Origin: Gymnothorax reevesii
Taxonomy: Eukaryota; Chordata; Actinopteri; Anguilliformes; Muraenidae
Length of the DNA: 64,000 bases
NCBI GenBank assembly: GCA_029721435.1
Contig: CM056576.1
Span: 61,833,876 to 61,897,875, forward strand
Reading direction: 5' to 3'
The translations under genes and the position numbers were made by a program. Positions 44,690-56,127 of this stretch are shown piece after piece (position 1 is the first letter of the stretch; each line of letters begins with the position of its first letter). Below the pieces are notes generated by a model. It saw only the letters and a list, made by a program, of their open reading frames with translations. It did not search any database and was not told where the DNA came from.

Positions 44690-47600
44690 TTTGATCCAAA
44701 GCATCAATTTTTACAGTGTGGCCGGCTCATACTCTTTCACTGGACATTCGCCCCTCTTCTACGGAGCTGTTTAATTTTTTTTTTCTTCCCAAATCTCCCC
44801 TGCTGTCCCTTGATTTTTCCCTATCACCGGAGCCTGTACTTTCAATCACGCTCTCTACAATTTACCACAAACTCATTTTCCAGCCTTTAATAAAACAACC
44901 AATATTCTGTTTTACTTTCTGTTTTTTAGACAAAACGGCTTCTTTCCTTCCTCACACAGTACATTCCACAGGCAGGAATCAGACCCGCAACTCCCTCTTC
45001 CTGAGGAATGCCAACCGGATGACCTCCGCAAGAGTCACTCATACACAAATTTATGTAAAATGTTCCCCTATTTTTTCCCACTCCTTCACCAAAAAGCCTT
45101 GCATATTATGCTGCCAAATATCAATTTATAAATCCTTTTCAATGTACGCGCAACCACTTTTGTACTTCACAGAGATTTCAGGTGCCTTTTCCGCTCTTAA
45201 CACTGCACCTCCCTCTCCTGGTCTTTTACTCCGGGCAGCTCTGTGCTGCAGGCAGCAGAGATAAATCCCTCTCAGTCGCCAACAGCTCCAGACTACAACA
45301 CTCTATAGTTCACACAAAAGAGATTCCTCATTTACAGTCAGTACTCCAAATTCACAGCAATTACACAAATTATGTAGCATGTGGATTGATAATATAAAAA
45401 AGAAGTATTTACATAGCGCTATAATATTGACAGTTTTAAACCAGTTCCGATCAAAAAAGTTTTATCACACTTTTGTTGTCGCATTTGAATTATAATAAAA
45501 TTTCAGTCAGCTCCAATCAATATATTATGCTTATGCTACTCCTATAATTTTAAACCTAATTAATCATCTAAGATGAAATAAGCACTTTGGTAATTTTCTT
45601 CAGCTGATTGTTCACACTGCAGGTTTTAAGGCACTGATATGTTCCACTAATTTTATACCTCACAAAGATAATTAGACAGTCCAAAAAGTTCATACATTTT
45701 CCTGTAATTTGCCTATCGGGTATTTTTTCCGAATAAATGATTAGGTTGGCGCATTTTACCAAGGTCTATTCATTTTGTTGACTTTTCATACACTCTAGAG
45801 ACTATTCTCACTATTTATAATATCTATCTATATATTTATGTATTGCTCCCTATAATATCAACAAATCTCTCTCCCTCTTTATCCTTTTTTCTTCTATACC
45901 TCATACCTTTCAGCCGGTACCTACACATACTTCTAGCGTAACCTTAAGCTTTTTGGCCACGATCGCTATCAACCTGAGCGATTTATGAAGTTGCCGGCAC
46001 AGACTGGCCTCCAACAACATTTGCGCACTGGGTTGCGTAAACTAGCAACACTTTAACTCTTTACTCTCTTCCCCCCTTATCTAGTGAGCTCACAAATCAG
46101 GTAAAATACGTTTGAGGCAGACAATCCACGATGTTCACCCCGAACGATTCTAGCCAAATTGAGTACCCCCAGATGTTATCTGCTCCCTGGTACAGCACTG
46201 CATCAGGAGAAGCGGTCGGTGATTTGTAGCCTGTGCTACACCAATACCATCACCGAACTAGATCTGTGATGGAAGTAGCACATGCAACAAACCAACCTCC
46301 CAAAAATATTACATAACATACACACAGACATCACAACACATAACATTCATATCAAGCATACATCACATCAGACTCTTTTTTCTTGCCAAATTACTCAATC
46401 AAATTTATAATCTTACTTCTAGGTTCTTTTGGAGGAGAGACTTTAAGGTGCCGTGGTCCATCCGGCTGCATACCATTCTGAAGTTGATCAATTACTTCAT
46501 GCAGCTTTTTGTAAAAAAAGGCACTGCTTACCTTATTTATATTATCATGGCCACTTGTTGAATTCAGAAATGGTAGCCTCCGTATCGACCTCTGGTTCCT
46601 TTCTTCTCTTCCTCTTGGCTGTTAGGCTCGCCAAAAATAATGTGGGTGAAAACACTTGTAGACCAAGTGTTCTCCCAACCCCTGTAAATCTACCTTCAAG
46701 GAATAGACACATTCTCCAGAGTCTGACGCAATCGAGTTTAATGCAAGTCGCTCAAAGTGAAGTACAAAACCAAGGCTGGTCTGCGCAAACCACATAGCAT
46801 TTATTCTTCTTCAATAACCCAACACAGACTGATCTCTGACCGCCCGAACCCTCTCATTTATTACCCTTTTGGCACGTCCCTCTAGGTGGGATTAAATGTG
46901 GCTCGTCCCACTTTATCAAACATTATTAATTCTGATTGGATCATTGTCATATAGCAACCCTCCACCCTTAGTGACAAGTTTACCATTACATCATTGTGTA
47001 AATTAATTTTAAGCCTCCAGGGACACACGGAGACCACATATGAGCCTCCCAAACCTTGGGTTCAGCGAAATTTCAGAAACTTATCTGGGTCATGGATGGT
47101 TCCAGGACAGTTAGGTGCGCATGCTCAGGTAGTGGGTCCAGGCTGACCGATATGGTCATTCCGGAATATTGGCTCATCTAGCCAGCCTTGGTCGGCCGGC
47201 TTGCAGTCCTCTTATCTTGCTGTTTGGCAGATTAATGAGTTTATACCTCTTCTCTGCTCCACAGTCTTGTAGCAGTCTTGAGGGGGCACAAGAAGCTGGC
47301 TGAGTTCTCTTTGTTGAAATGAAGCTTAGCGAAAGTTCAGGTGGGAAGATTCTCTCTCTTTCGTGCTCGTCAACCCCGTCTATTTTGTTCATGCATGTTC
47401 ACTCGTGATTCTCCGCAGACAATATCTGGGGCTGTCAATGGCCAGTCAGCTGGCATTGCAACTGATAGCTTCTATCCAACCAGGGCACACCTCAGTCGCG
47501 TCGCTAGCCAATCATTCTGCCGCCGTCTTTTTAAATATGTTATTTTCTCCGCCCTAGTTCGCCCATGCTGCCGCTTGCTGACCCTCCTCCGCCCCAACGC

Positions 47601-47840
47601 CACCCTACTCATCAGACCTCCCATTCCGCCACTCCAGCTTCGTCAGTCTTCAGCCACCACCACCACCACCAGTGTCTGGACTCTTCGGGGGATTTCCTGC
47701 GGCTGCTCCGGGCAGTGCTCCTGATCTTCCAGTCTTCCCAAAGAGTACAAGTGCCAAAGACTTGATTCGATTAACCATGTTACCCCTTCATGCTCAAAGG
47801 ATTAATAAATATTTTCTAGATTTCACTTGCGTCTCTCCTG
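44690..47840. other. Unresolved region, possibly retroelement LTR/leader
   Basis: A 182-codon frame at 44716-45264 lacks known domains and sits in pyrimidine-rich sequence with AATAAAAC. Near 46615-46660 the minus strand reads GTTTTCACCCACATTATTTTTGGCGAGCCTAAC in consecutive pieces, like an LTR end plus a primer-binding region (TGGCGAGCC). Near 47800 the plus strand has TTAATAAATATTTTCTAG and TTGCGTCTCTCCTGG, reminiscent of an LTR 3' end. A CCACCACCACCACC run lies near 47655. None of this is decisive. Confidence 0.25.
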
Positions 47841-48092
47841 GTTGAAATTTGATTATAGAAATATTGTGAATTTAGAACCTTTTGGGATATTTTTCCCACC
47901 ACAACACAAAACAAATTTTTGGCACGACAGATTCAAAGTCAATGCAAAGACGCAAATACACTTGTTTCGCTTCTGGTGTGAAAGCAGCTTACTAGAGCGC
48001 TGGCAAAGAGAAGGCGTAAAACGTGTGGAATGCAAGCCAAAGCCTGCTAAATGCTAGCCGCAGCCAGCGCTCTATTAAGCTCTATAGTGTCT

Positions 48093-48563
48093 TGTAGGAG
48101 CCATTTGGAGAATTTATTTATTTATTTATTTATTTATTTTATTTTGTTCATTAGCACACCTGCTGGCAGAATGTGGAATAGCATGTTGGACCTTGTGGCC
48201 TTGAGAGGCACCTGGTCTGCTAATTGATGCACCAGAACCTAATTAGGGAGCGTGCGCACGAAGTGTGACACTTGCTCATGGGACTGTGTTGTTAATGGAT
48301 GCTGGAATTAGAATGTTGGACGTTGGAATTGTGGAACTGTGGATTGTGGAACTCTAGAAGACGCCAGCAGGCATAAAGGTTTTCATACAGCTTACAGAAG
48401 CATCACGTCTGGGTTTGTTTTGTTTTGTTTGATCGAGGATTTTGGTTGTTTATATTTGAGTTATCGTGACGTTATTGGAAGACCTTTTTTTTGTTGAATA
48501 AACCACGTGAAATTAAAAACACCTAACGGCGTCTGAAGAAGTGCCTTAGAAGGAGACACTACA
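48093..48563 (+). repeat. 5' LTR of BEL/Pao element
   Basis: 471 bp with TG...CA ends, a (TTTA)n run near its start and a GAATAAACC poly(A)-type signal near 48495. Compared with the 3' LTR I count six substitutions outside the TTTA tract plus a 2-bp indel, i.e. about 1-2 percent divergence. Confidence 0.95.
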
Positions 48564-48650
48564 TACTTAAAACCTTTGCCTGAGACTTAAACCCCTTGCC
48601 TGGAACTTAAAACCTTCGTCTGGATCTTTAAACCCTTTGCCTATACGGAA
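48564..48650. repeat. Leader minisatellite, ~20-22 bp x 4
   Basis: Four diverged copies of ACTTAAAACCTTTGCCTGGA directly follow the 5' LTR, where a primer-binding site is expected. Further down the leader (48975-49110), a second motif, GCCGC-GCTCA, recurs several times. Confidence 0.7.
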
Positions 48651-49208
48651 AGAAGAAAGGGAAAAAGAAGAAGATCGCCGAAAGAAACGGAAAAGAAAGT
48701 CCTGGCAGAAGCAAGCCCGAAGAAGCAAGCAAGCACGAAGAACAGAGAAGAACCAAGCCAGCAACTGTGTAGCGCCAGCTAATTGGGGATTCGGAACACC
48801 TGCGCAGCTCAACTGTGCTGCCGCTCTGGAGTCGCTGTGAGTAGCTGGTAGCTGTCATTGCCGAAAGTTTGGATTACTCTGAGTGCCGTGCTTTGGATTA
48901 CTGGCGGAGAGGCTTGTTGCTCCGTGTTTGGTGAGACGTGGACAAGTATCCGTGAGTATAGCTGGTTTCTTTCGAGCCGCCGTGCTCACGTTTGAACATG
49001 GGCCACTGCGCTCACTGATGGGGCATTTACCCGCTGTCATTAAGGACGCTGGGCTCATTTGACTGGAGCCGCCGCGCTCACCTTGATTGTGGAGCGCCGA
49101 GCTCATAATAGACCCTGAACCGCGTGCTGTTTGTTCACCTACTGAACTGTGTAACTACCATTTAAATTGGAGTCCGAACATTGCGTTGAACTTTGTTTGT
49201 TAGGTATA

Positions 49209-51101
49209 ATGGCTGATGATGCCACTGAAGATGATCTCCAGAAGGAGAGAGAATTAAGTAGATTAATGGGAACACGTAGAGGGAAGCTTGGTGTTCTCAC
49301 TCGAAAGAAAAATGAAATTAACGGCCTTATTGAATCTGGCCAAGACAAAGACACTATCAGTAAACAACTTCAGTTATTTGACAACTTTCTAGGTGAATTT
49401 ATTAGCATACAGGCGGCAGTGCAGAATTTAATGTCTGATGACGACGAGAAGGAGGCGGATCAAAGAGACTGGTACGAGCCCAGATATCAATTACATAAAA
49501 ACTTTTTTGATGAAATTCTAAAATGGATCCGGAAAGAAGACGAGGAAGAGAAATTGCGCGAAAATGTGAAACCACAAAACAGTGTGTCACAGATATCTCG
49601 CAGCATTAAAACTACGAGCCATGCAAGTCGCACATCGCGCGTCTCAGTTGAGCACTTAAAGGCAGAAGCCGAGTGCGCGGCCACTAAGGCCAAGATGGAC
49701 TCGTTAAATAAAAGGATCGACCTTGACATGGAGGAGGCTATAATTATGGCCGACATGGCAAAACGAAAGGCACAGATTCAAGCACATAGGGAAAAGCTTG
49801 CTCTCAGTTCTGAACTCGCTGCTGCAGAAGCAAAACGACAAGTTTACAGACAAGCCGAAGATTTGCGCTCACTGTCAGGGCTACATAATTTCGGTACGCC
49901 CACCGTGTACAACCTCCCTGCAACTGTGCAACGAGCAAAGAGAGCACAAGTAACTCCCCATAGCGAGACTGTGCAACAAACCGTGCAACAAATTGCACAG
50001 GAAAGCACCCAAATAACTAGCGTGCCACAAATTGTCCAAATAGACAGCGCAGACGCGCAAGTAGACAGTCCCAATGCATATAATACTGCCATGCTATCCA
50101 GTGGAAATGTTACAAATATATGTGCCAATGACACAAACATTGCTGAAGTGTTGAAAGGACACACTGAAATCACCAAACTGCTGGTTAAACAGCAAGCCCT
50201 TTCTCTCCTACCAGGCAGAGAAATCCCTGTATTTGATGGTGACCCATTACAATATCAAACCTTTATTAAGGCATTTGAGCAATTTATAGAAAGAAAAACT
50301 GACAATATGGACGACCGCTTGTACTACTTACAGCAATACACAAAAAATGAACCAAGAACCCTCGTCACCAGTTTTATACATATGGACCCCACAATGGCTT
50401 ACAATCAAGCCAAGGAACAACTAGCCCACAACTTTGGTAACAGCTACAAAATAGCTTCAGCCTACATGAACAAGGCTTTAAACTGGCCAACCATCAAGCC
50501 AGAGAATGGGAAGGACCTACAATCATATGCCTTGTTTTTAAGAAGTTGTTATAACACAATGTTGGACATTGATGGATTAAGGGAGCTTGAGAATTCAAGC
50601 AACCTAAGGCTCTTGGTATCAAAACTTCCATTCAAACTTAGAGACCAATGGCGGGGAGCTGTGAGCAGTATGGAGGAAAACAGAGCCCATAGAGCAACAT
50701 ACAAGGACTTAGTGGAGTTTATTGAGAAGCAGGCTAGGGCTTTGCTGGATCCGGTTTTTGGGGACATACAGTTCTCCACTGACTCAAGAGTAGCCCCAAA
50801 GGCCAGGCTACAAGGAAAGGCCAATCAACCTCATAGCAGCCCCAGCTTTGCTACCACAGTAGCCCCAGTGTCTGCTCCTGTAAACATAGGAAATGGCTCA
50901 CAGTTAACTTGTAAACAAAACCCATCTGTCAACGTAGACTCATGCATATACTGTAAAGAACATCACAAACTGGAAACCTGTGAAAGATTTAAGACCAAGG
51001 ACAACACAGAAAAAATACAGTTCCTGAAGGCTCAGGGAATGTGCTTTGGTTGCCTTACAAAGGGTCATGTAGGGAAAACCTGCAAAAAACGAATGACATG
51101 A
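49209..51101 (+). CDS. BEL/Pao Gag (DUF1759 and zinc knuckles)
   Basis: The likely start is ATG 49209 (MADDATEDDLQ), since the upstream part of the open frame has only a TTG. The product is 630 residues: an N-terminal acidic and coiled-coil-prone region, a Lys/Glu-rich central part, then from about residue 335 the DUF1759-type capsid region (IPVFDGDPLQYQTFIKAFEQ; YLQQYTKNEPRTLV), and near the end Cys/His motifs CIYCKEHHKLETC and CFGCLTKGHVGKTC. Gag packages element RNA into cytoplasmic particles. The frame ends at TGA 51099-51101, but Pol continues in the same frame 13 nt later, so this stop probably interrupts one Gag-Pol polyprotein. Confidence 0.9.
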   Translation: MADDATEDDLQKERELSRLMGTRRGKLGVLTRKKNEINGLIESGQDKDTISKQLQLFDNFLGEFISIQAAVQNLMSDDDEKEADQRDWYEPRYQLHKNFFDEILKWIRKEDEEEKLRENVKPQNSVSQISRSIKTTSHASRTSRVSVEHLKAEAECAATKAKMDSLNKRIDLDMEEAIIMADMAKRKAQIQAHREKLALSSELAAAEAKRQVYRQAEDLRSLSGLHNFGTPTVYNLPATVQRAKRAQVTPHSETVQQTVQQIAQESTQITSVPQIVQIDSADAQVDSPNAYNTAMLSSGNVTNICANDTNIAEVLKGHTEITKLLVKQQALSLLPGREIPVFDGDPLQYQTFIKAFEQFIERKTDNMDDRLYYLQQYTKNEPRTLVTSFIHMDPTMAYNQAKEQLAHNFGNSYKIASAYMNKALNWPTIKPENGKDLQSYALFLRSCYNTMLDIDGLRELENSSNLRLLVSKLPFKLRDQWRGAVSSMEENRAHRATYKDLVEFIEKQARALLDPVFGDIQFSTDSRVAPKARLQGKANQPHSSPSFATTVAPVSAPVNIGNGSQLTCKQNPSVNVDSCIYCKEHHKLETCERFKTKDNTEKIQFLKAQGMCFGCLTKGHVGKTCKKRMT

Positions 51102-53687
51102 GAAACCTGCTCTTTGCAGCATCCAACAGTCCTTCACATTCCTGTAAAAGACAGTAGCAAGGTCAAAGGTAGCCACAACACCTTGAGTAACGCCATGGTG
51201 TCTGTGAGTGACAGTGACCCAATGGGCGACGGTACCTCCGACCAATACACACTCACCATAATACCTGTGAAGGTGAGGTTGTCCAATAGTGATAAGACCG
51301 TAAGGACACATGCATTCTTAGATCCTGGTAGCTCTGCTACATTTTGCACGGATTCGCTGAAAACCAAACTGAACATCCCTGGCAAAAATGTTACAGTCAT
51401 GCTCTGTACGTTGAGACAGGAAAAAAGAGTGAACACTAGTCTGGTCTCTGGCCTTGAGGTAAGCAGCATGGAAGGAGGGCAATACCACAAGCTGCCACCA
51501 ACCTACACTCAATCGCATTTACCTGTCACAAAACACCACATACCAAAACAAGAATCTCTAGACAAATGGACATACTTGCATAAAGTGAAGATTCCACATT
51601 TGGAAGCCGATATAGAGTTGCTAATAGGCACAAATGCGGCAAAGGTAATGGAACCCTGGGAGGTGATAAACAGCGAGGGTAATGGGCCATACGCTGTGAG
51701 AACACCTCTAGGGTGGGTCGTCAACGGCCTTATGCAAGAAGCAACTTGCGAAAGACAAGGAACTCACTCATGCATAACAGCAAATCGCATATCCATAAGG
51801 GATGTGAATGACCTGCTGATAAAACAATATCAACAGGATTTCCCAGAACTGGCAGCTGAGGAAAAAATGGAGATGTCAGTTGAAGACAAACGCTTTATGT
51901 CAATGATGGAAAATTTAAAGGAAATGAAAACTGGTCATTATTACTTACCTCTGCCGTTTAAAGAAAATGATGTAATAATGCCAAACAATTATGAACAGGC
52001 CCATCAGCGTGCCATGTCCCTGAAACGAAAATTCGAAAAGAATCAACAGCATCACGTGGAATACACAGCCTTCTTGGAGGGTATGCTGGAGAAAAAACAT
52101 ACAGAGGTGGTCCCATTCAATGAACCCGTGCCCCCTAGTGGAAAGGTGTGGTATTTACCACACCATGCTGTTCATCAGCCAAAGAAAGGTACCCTAAGGG
52201 TAGTGTTTGACTGTTCAGCATCCTTCCAGGGGGTGTCCTTGAACGACAAGCTGATCCAAGGACCAAATCTGACTGGTAATCTGGTAGGTATCCTGTTGCG
52301 CTTTCAACAAGAACACATTGCCCTTATGGCAGATATAGAAAGCATGTTTCACCAAGTCAGAGTGACGGAGAAGCATGTGAACTTTCTGCGCTTCTTATGG
52401 TGGCCAAATGGCGACTTGAGCCAGCCATTAAAAGAACACAGAATGGCAGTGCATCTGTTTGGCGCATCATCTTCACCAAGCTGCGCATCCTTTGCCCTCA
52501 GACAATGCGCCGAAGACTTCAAGGAGCTCTTCATGCCTGAAACTGTGGACACAATAAAGTCTAACTGTTATGTAGGTGACTGCCTGAAATCGGTGCCTAC
52601 AGAAGCTGATGCTGTGAAATTGTGCAAAGAGCTTGAAACAGCTTGCTCAATGGGAGGCTTTCGATTGCACAAATGGATCAGCAACAGCAGAGCGGTCTTG
52701 GCCTCCATTCCACAAGCGGACAGGGCTAGTGAGGTCAAAACCCTGGACTTGGAGTCTGATGAGTTGCCAACGGAAAGAACTCTTGGCATACAGTGGCAAA
52801 TCCAAAGTGATAAACTCAGCTTCTCAGTAAGCCTAAAAAATCAGCCATACACTCGTGGGGGAATACTCTCCATTATCTCTTCAGTTTACGACCCTCTTGG
52901 ATTCATATGCCCATTCACTCTCACTGCCAAAAACATTCTGCAAGATCTTTGCAAGCACAACTATGCCTGGGACAAAGACTTACCAGATCACTACGTACAT
53001 CAATGGGAAGAATGGATGAGTGGATTATGCTCTATTGGAGAGCTCAGAGTAGATCGGTGCATTAAGCCCAAGAACTTTGGTGCAATAACATCTGCTCAGC
53101 TTCACCACTTTAGTGATGCTTCAGAAAGTGGCTACGGCTGTGTCACATACCTCCGCCTCACCAACACAAGACATGAAGTGCACATCTCATTCTTGATAGG
53201 AAAATCGCGAGTTGCACCTTTGAAACAAACCACAATGCCAAGAATGGAACTCACTGCGGCAGTCCTTGCAGTAAGAATGAACACATTCCTCAGGACAGAA
53301 CTGCAACTGCAACTGGAAAGCTCCATATTCTGGACTGATAGTACATCAACATTGAAGTACATTCAGAATGAGAACAAAAGGTTCAAAACATTCGTGGCCA
53401 ACCGAGTAAACATAATAAGAGAGATGACAAGCCTCCAACAATGGAGATATATAAACACAAAACAGAATCCAGCAGATTGTGCGTCTCGTGGCCTCAAGGC
53501 AAGCGCACTCTTAAATTCGAACACTTGGCTCAATGGCCCAGGATTCCTGAAAGGTGAACAATCTGAATGGCCCAAGTCCGAACTTGTGCCACAAACGGAA
53601 CAGGAAAATGACATGGAAGTGAAAAAGGATGTTCTTATGATGAACATATTGCCGAAGGAGCAAAAAATGGTTGAAACTAAAACGTAA
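51102..53687 (+). pseudogene. BEL/Pao Pol: protease, RT, RNase H; integrase core lost
   Basis: The frame continues Gag's frame after the TGA. Blocks in order: a CSLQHPTVLH remnant of a third Cys/His motif; an aspartic protease region with FLDPGSSATFC near 51315; Pao-type RT with VVFDCSASFQG, ADIESMFHQV (first catalytic Asp, near 52330) and YVGDCLKS at 52569; then RNase H with FSDASESGYG, MPRMELTAA and FWTDSTS, and QNPADCASRG near 53466. YVDD is the expected RT site, so a GAT-to-GGT change has removed one metal-binding Asp. The frame ends at 53685-53687 before any H2C2 or DDE integrase core. The product cannot be fully active. Confidence 0.88.
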
Positions 53688-53877
53688 TTTCACATGTGGT
53701 GATGTTGTGTTAATTGCTGACCCTATGGCCCCTAGGGCATCTTGGATGTTGGGCAGGGTTATTAACACAAAGAAAGACGCAAAGGGGGTGGTACGTAGTG
53801 TGACTTTGAAAACAAAGACGAGTATCATAGACAGACTAATTGCAAAGGTGTGCTTATTGTTAGAAAATGATGGGTAA
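53671..53877 (+). pseudogene. BEL/Pao integrase C-terminal tail (DUF5641-like)
   Basis: In the +1 frame relative to Pol, the sequence NFTCGDVVLIADPMAPRASW, then LGRVINTKKD and VRSVTLKTKTS and a closing LCLLLE-like stretch (VCLLLEND) matches the small C-terminal domain that ends BEL/Pao integrases. It begins where Pol stops, so an internal deletion has joined the RNase H linker to this tail, removing the integrase core and changing the frame. Confidence 0.85.
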
Positions 53878-54323
53878 CCTGAATGTGTGATGTGATTTCC
53901 TAATGAACTGCCACATACGCTGATGGACCTTGAACTTCACATGCGTTACAAGGACTTTGCTATGGACTCTATAGATCTTTGGATCTATTTGTGCACACAT
54001 GAGCGTCGTACATACACAAACACAATGCAGAACATACACCACAGAGATATGGACTCTTAAATCATGCCTTTGACATATGGACTATGTGTATGCCCTTTAC
54101 AAGAAAGACTCTTGTCATTTATGAGCTCTTGAAAGGACATTCTTATATTTGCAAAAAAAAAAAAAAAAAATGTAGTGTGTGTATGCGTGGGATGGAAAGA
54201 ATCTGTATATTGTGCAACGTGGTATGGATGATGGTAACAATGTTGATTTATGGTTGCTTATTGTATGGCTCCATATCTTTTGTTTATTATTGTACTAACC
54301 TGGTACCAATAAGGGCGCCGGTG

Positions 54324-54792
54324 TGTAGGAGCCATTTGGAGAATTTATTTATTTATTTTTTTATTTTTTTTATTTTGCTCATTAGCACCTGCTGGCAGAA
54401 TGTGGAATAGCATGTTGGACCTTGTGGCCTTGAGGGGCACCTGGTCTGCTAATTGATGCACCAGAACCTAATTAGGGAGGGTGCGCACGAAGTGTGACAC
54501 TTGCTCATGGGACTGTGTTGTTAGTGGATGCTGGAATTAGAATGTTGGAAGTTGGAATTGTGGAACTGTGGATTGTGGAACTCTAGAAGACGCCAGCAGG
54601 CATAAAGGTTTTAATACAGCTTACAGAAGCATCACGTCTGGGTTTGTTTTGTTTTGTTTGATCGAGGATTTTGGTTGTTTATATTTGAGTTATCGTGACG
54701 TTATTGGAAGACCTTTTTTTTGTTGAATAAACCACGTGAAATTAAAAACACCTAACGGCGTCTGAAGAAGTGCCTTAGAAGGAGACACTACA
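54324..54792 (+). repeat. 3' LTR of BEL/Pao element
   Basis: 469 bp matching the 5' LTR. It is preceded by AAGGGCGCCGGTG, a weak purine-rich tract where plus-strand priming would occur. The stretch 53880-54323 between Pol and this LTR has no coding features and a long A-run near 54153. Confidence 0.95.
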
Positions 54793-54869
54793 TGTCTATA
54801 ACGAAAGCCCTGCTGAAGCGCTGGCGTAGCTAACGCGTCATAATTGTTCATTTGCAACCTACCTTCATT

Positions 54870-55183
54870 TTCTTCAGTTTTTCAGTGCCCAGTCTGCTCT
54901 ATTTTCTCCCCTTTTCCTCGGTGCTGCTCTCCTCGAATGGACTTTTGATCTTCGGGATAGCATCTGGCTTGATTTTTCTCATCTTTTTCATCGCAAACTC
55001 AGACCAAAACCCTTCATCCTCGAAGTCGGAATCGTTGAAGTGGTCCGTACAAATCACACTATTCACAAAGTCGAGCCCACTTCCGGTGCAGGGTGACTCG
55101 GTGAAAACAAAACCCATATGGCCCGTGAAACTGATTTGAAAGTGATGCGAACGAAGTAATAATTCAACAAAACACATGCCCAA
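54870..55183 (-). pseudogene. THAP-domain protein, second half of domain
   Basis: On the minus strand an acceptor-like site near 55099 precedes SPCTGSGLDFV, then VICTDHFNDSDF, and KIKPDAIPKI. CxxHF...DF and KPDAIP are the second half of the THAP zinc-binding DNA-binding domain. The frame continues to EEKGRK and a stop at about 54899. The matching first half is at 56552-56749 on the same strand. THAP domains occur in host transcription regulators and in P-element and Kolobok transposases, so either origin is possible. Confidence 0.7.
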
Positions 55184-55258
55184 GTCGTGGGTAGAGTTTG
55201 GTTGTTCGAATCACAACATGAAACAGGGAGAGAACATTTAATTTCACGCATTTCCAAA

Positions 55259-55967
55259 AGGCCCAGTCACACAGCCGATCACGCACGAATCACTCACAAA
55301 TCACGCACAGATTGGGTTTGTGCGTGCTTGTGCGTTGAGAAATTGACCAATTTTTCGGGGTGTCGGGGGTAGAAATCTCGGACGAATCACGCATGAATCG
55401 CGCATGAACCACGCATGTATCACTTACAATCACTGACATATCGCGCACGTCGACGCATAATAGCAAACACGGTGCAGTATTCCACGAACATTCGACGCAC
55501 GCCCGACGCATGAATCACCGATGGAGCACGTCCAAACACGAACGCTTCACGTATTGTCAGTGGATGTCAGTGGAATGAACGTGATACGTGCGCGTTTCAT
55601 GCGTGATATGAACGTGGGGCATCAGTGGACGGACGTGGACGCGCGCGGGTTCAAACCAGTTCTGACGCATAAGCACTGACGGCCAACGAGTGTCCCGCGC
55701 ATAGTTACGCATACTCGACGCATAAACTACGCATGCCGACTCATGAATTATGCACACCAACGCACAGTTGTGCGTCGGAAAATTTTTGAACCGTTCAAAA
55801 CTCAAAATCACGCACAAACCGCCTTCGACGCACATCCACTTACAATCACTGACAGTCCACGTTCGTTCCACCTACGAATTACGCATACGACGTACGCTCC
55901 GCGCAGAAACGAAAATCTGTGCGTAATTCATGCGTAATTCATGCGTTTTCGCTGTGTGACTGGGCCT
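55259..55967. mobile_element. 709-bp inverted-repeat element, AGGCCCAGTCACACAGC ends
   Basis: It begins AGGCCCAGTCACACAGC and ends GCTGTGTGACTGGGCCT, a perfect 17-bp inverted repeat. The interior is packed with CACGCATGAATC / ACGCAC motifs in both orientations, giving dense CpG content and stop-poor frames that are not genes. It separates the two THAP half-domain exons. Confidence 0.9.
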
Positions 55968-56023
55968 AAAGGAAAGTAAGTGGTGTGAAGCATGGATAAA
56001 AGCGGTCGAAAGACAGAACCCTG

Positions 56024-56127
56024 ATGCACACATGCCAACTCTACCGCTTTTGGCGGTAGACTACCACTTTCGGGACGTTTCATTCTGAAATAAACGCCCC
56101 AAAAGCAGTAGAGTTGGCATGTGTGCA
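56024..56127. mobile_element. 104-bp foldback MITE
   Basis: TGCACACATGCCAACTCTAC and its complement GTAGAGTTGGCATGTGTGCA flank a short centre, and pairing also includes CGCTTTTGG with CCAAAAGCA nearby. A GCA trinucleotide may be the target duplication. Confidence 0.8.

Larger units (their letters stand above)
48093..54792 (+). mobile_element. BEL/Pao LTR retrotransposon, 6.7 kb
   Basis: Two LTRs (48093-48563 and 54324-54792) begin TGTAGGAGCC and end GACACTACA. The whole is flanked by the 5-bp target duplication TGTCT (48088-48092 and 54793-54797), the length usual for BEL/Pao. Between them lie a leader with short repeats, a Gag frame, and a Pol frame with protease, RT and RNase H, then only the C-terminal tail of integrase. 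The insertion lies in non-genic DNA just right of a THAP relic's neighbour sequence, between it and the unresolved region. Confidence 0.95.

Noticed and set aside
44716..45264. 182-codon ORF
   Set aside because: Pyrimidine-rich sequence with no recognisable domain, splice structure or start context. More likely noncoding LTR-type or 3' UTR sequence.
51099..51101. Selenocysteine codon at the Gag-Pol TGA
   Set aside because: Although TGA replaces a Cys codon, retrotransposon polyproteins are not known to use selenocysteine and I see no SECIS-like element. Nonsense mutation or readthrough is simpler.
55557..55937. ORFs on both strands in the CACGCAT-rich region
   Set aside because: Artefacts of the short-word composition of the inverted-repeat element.
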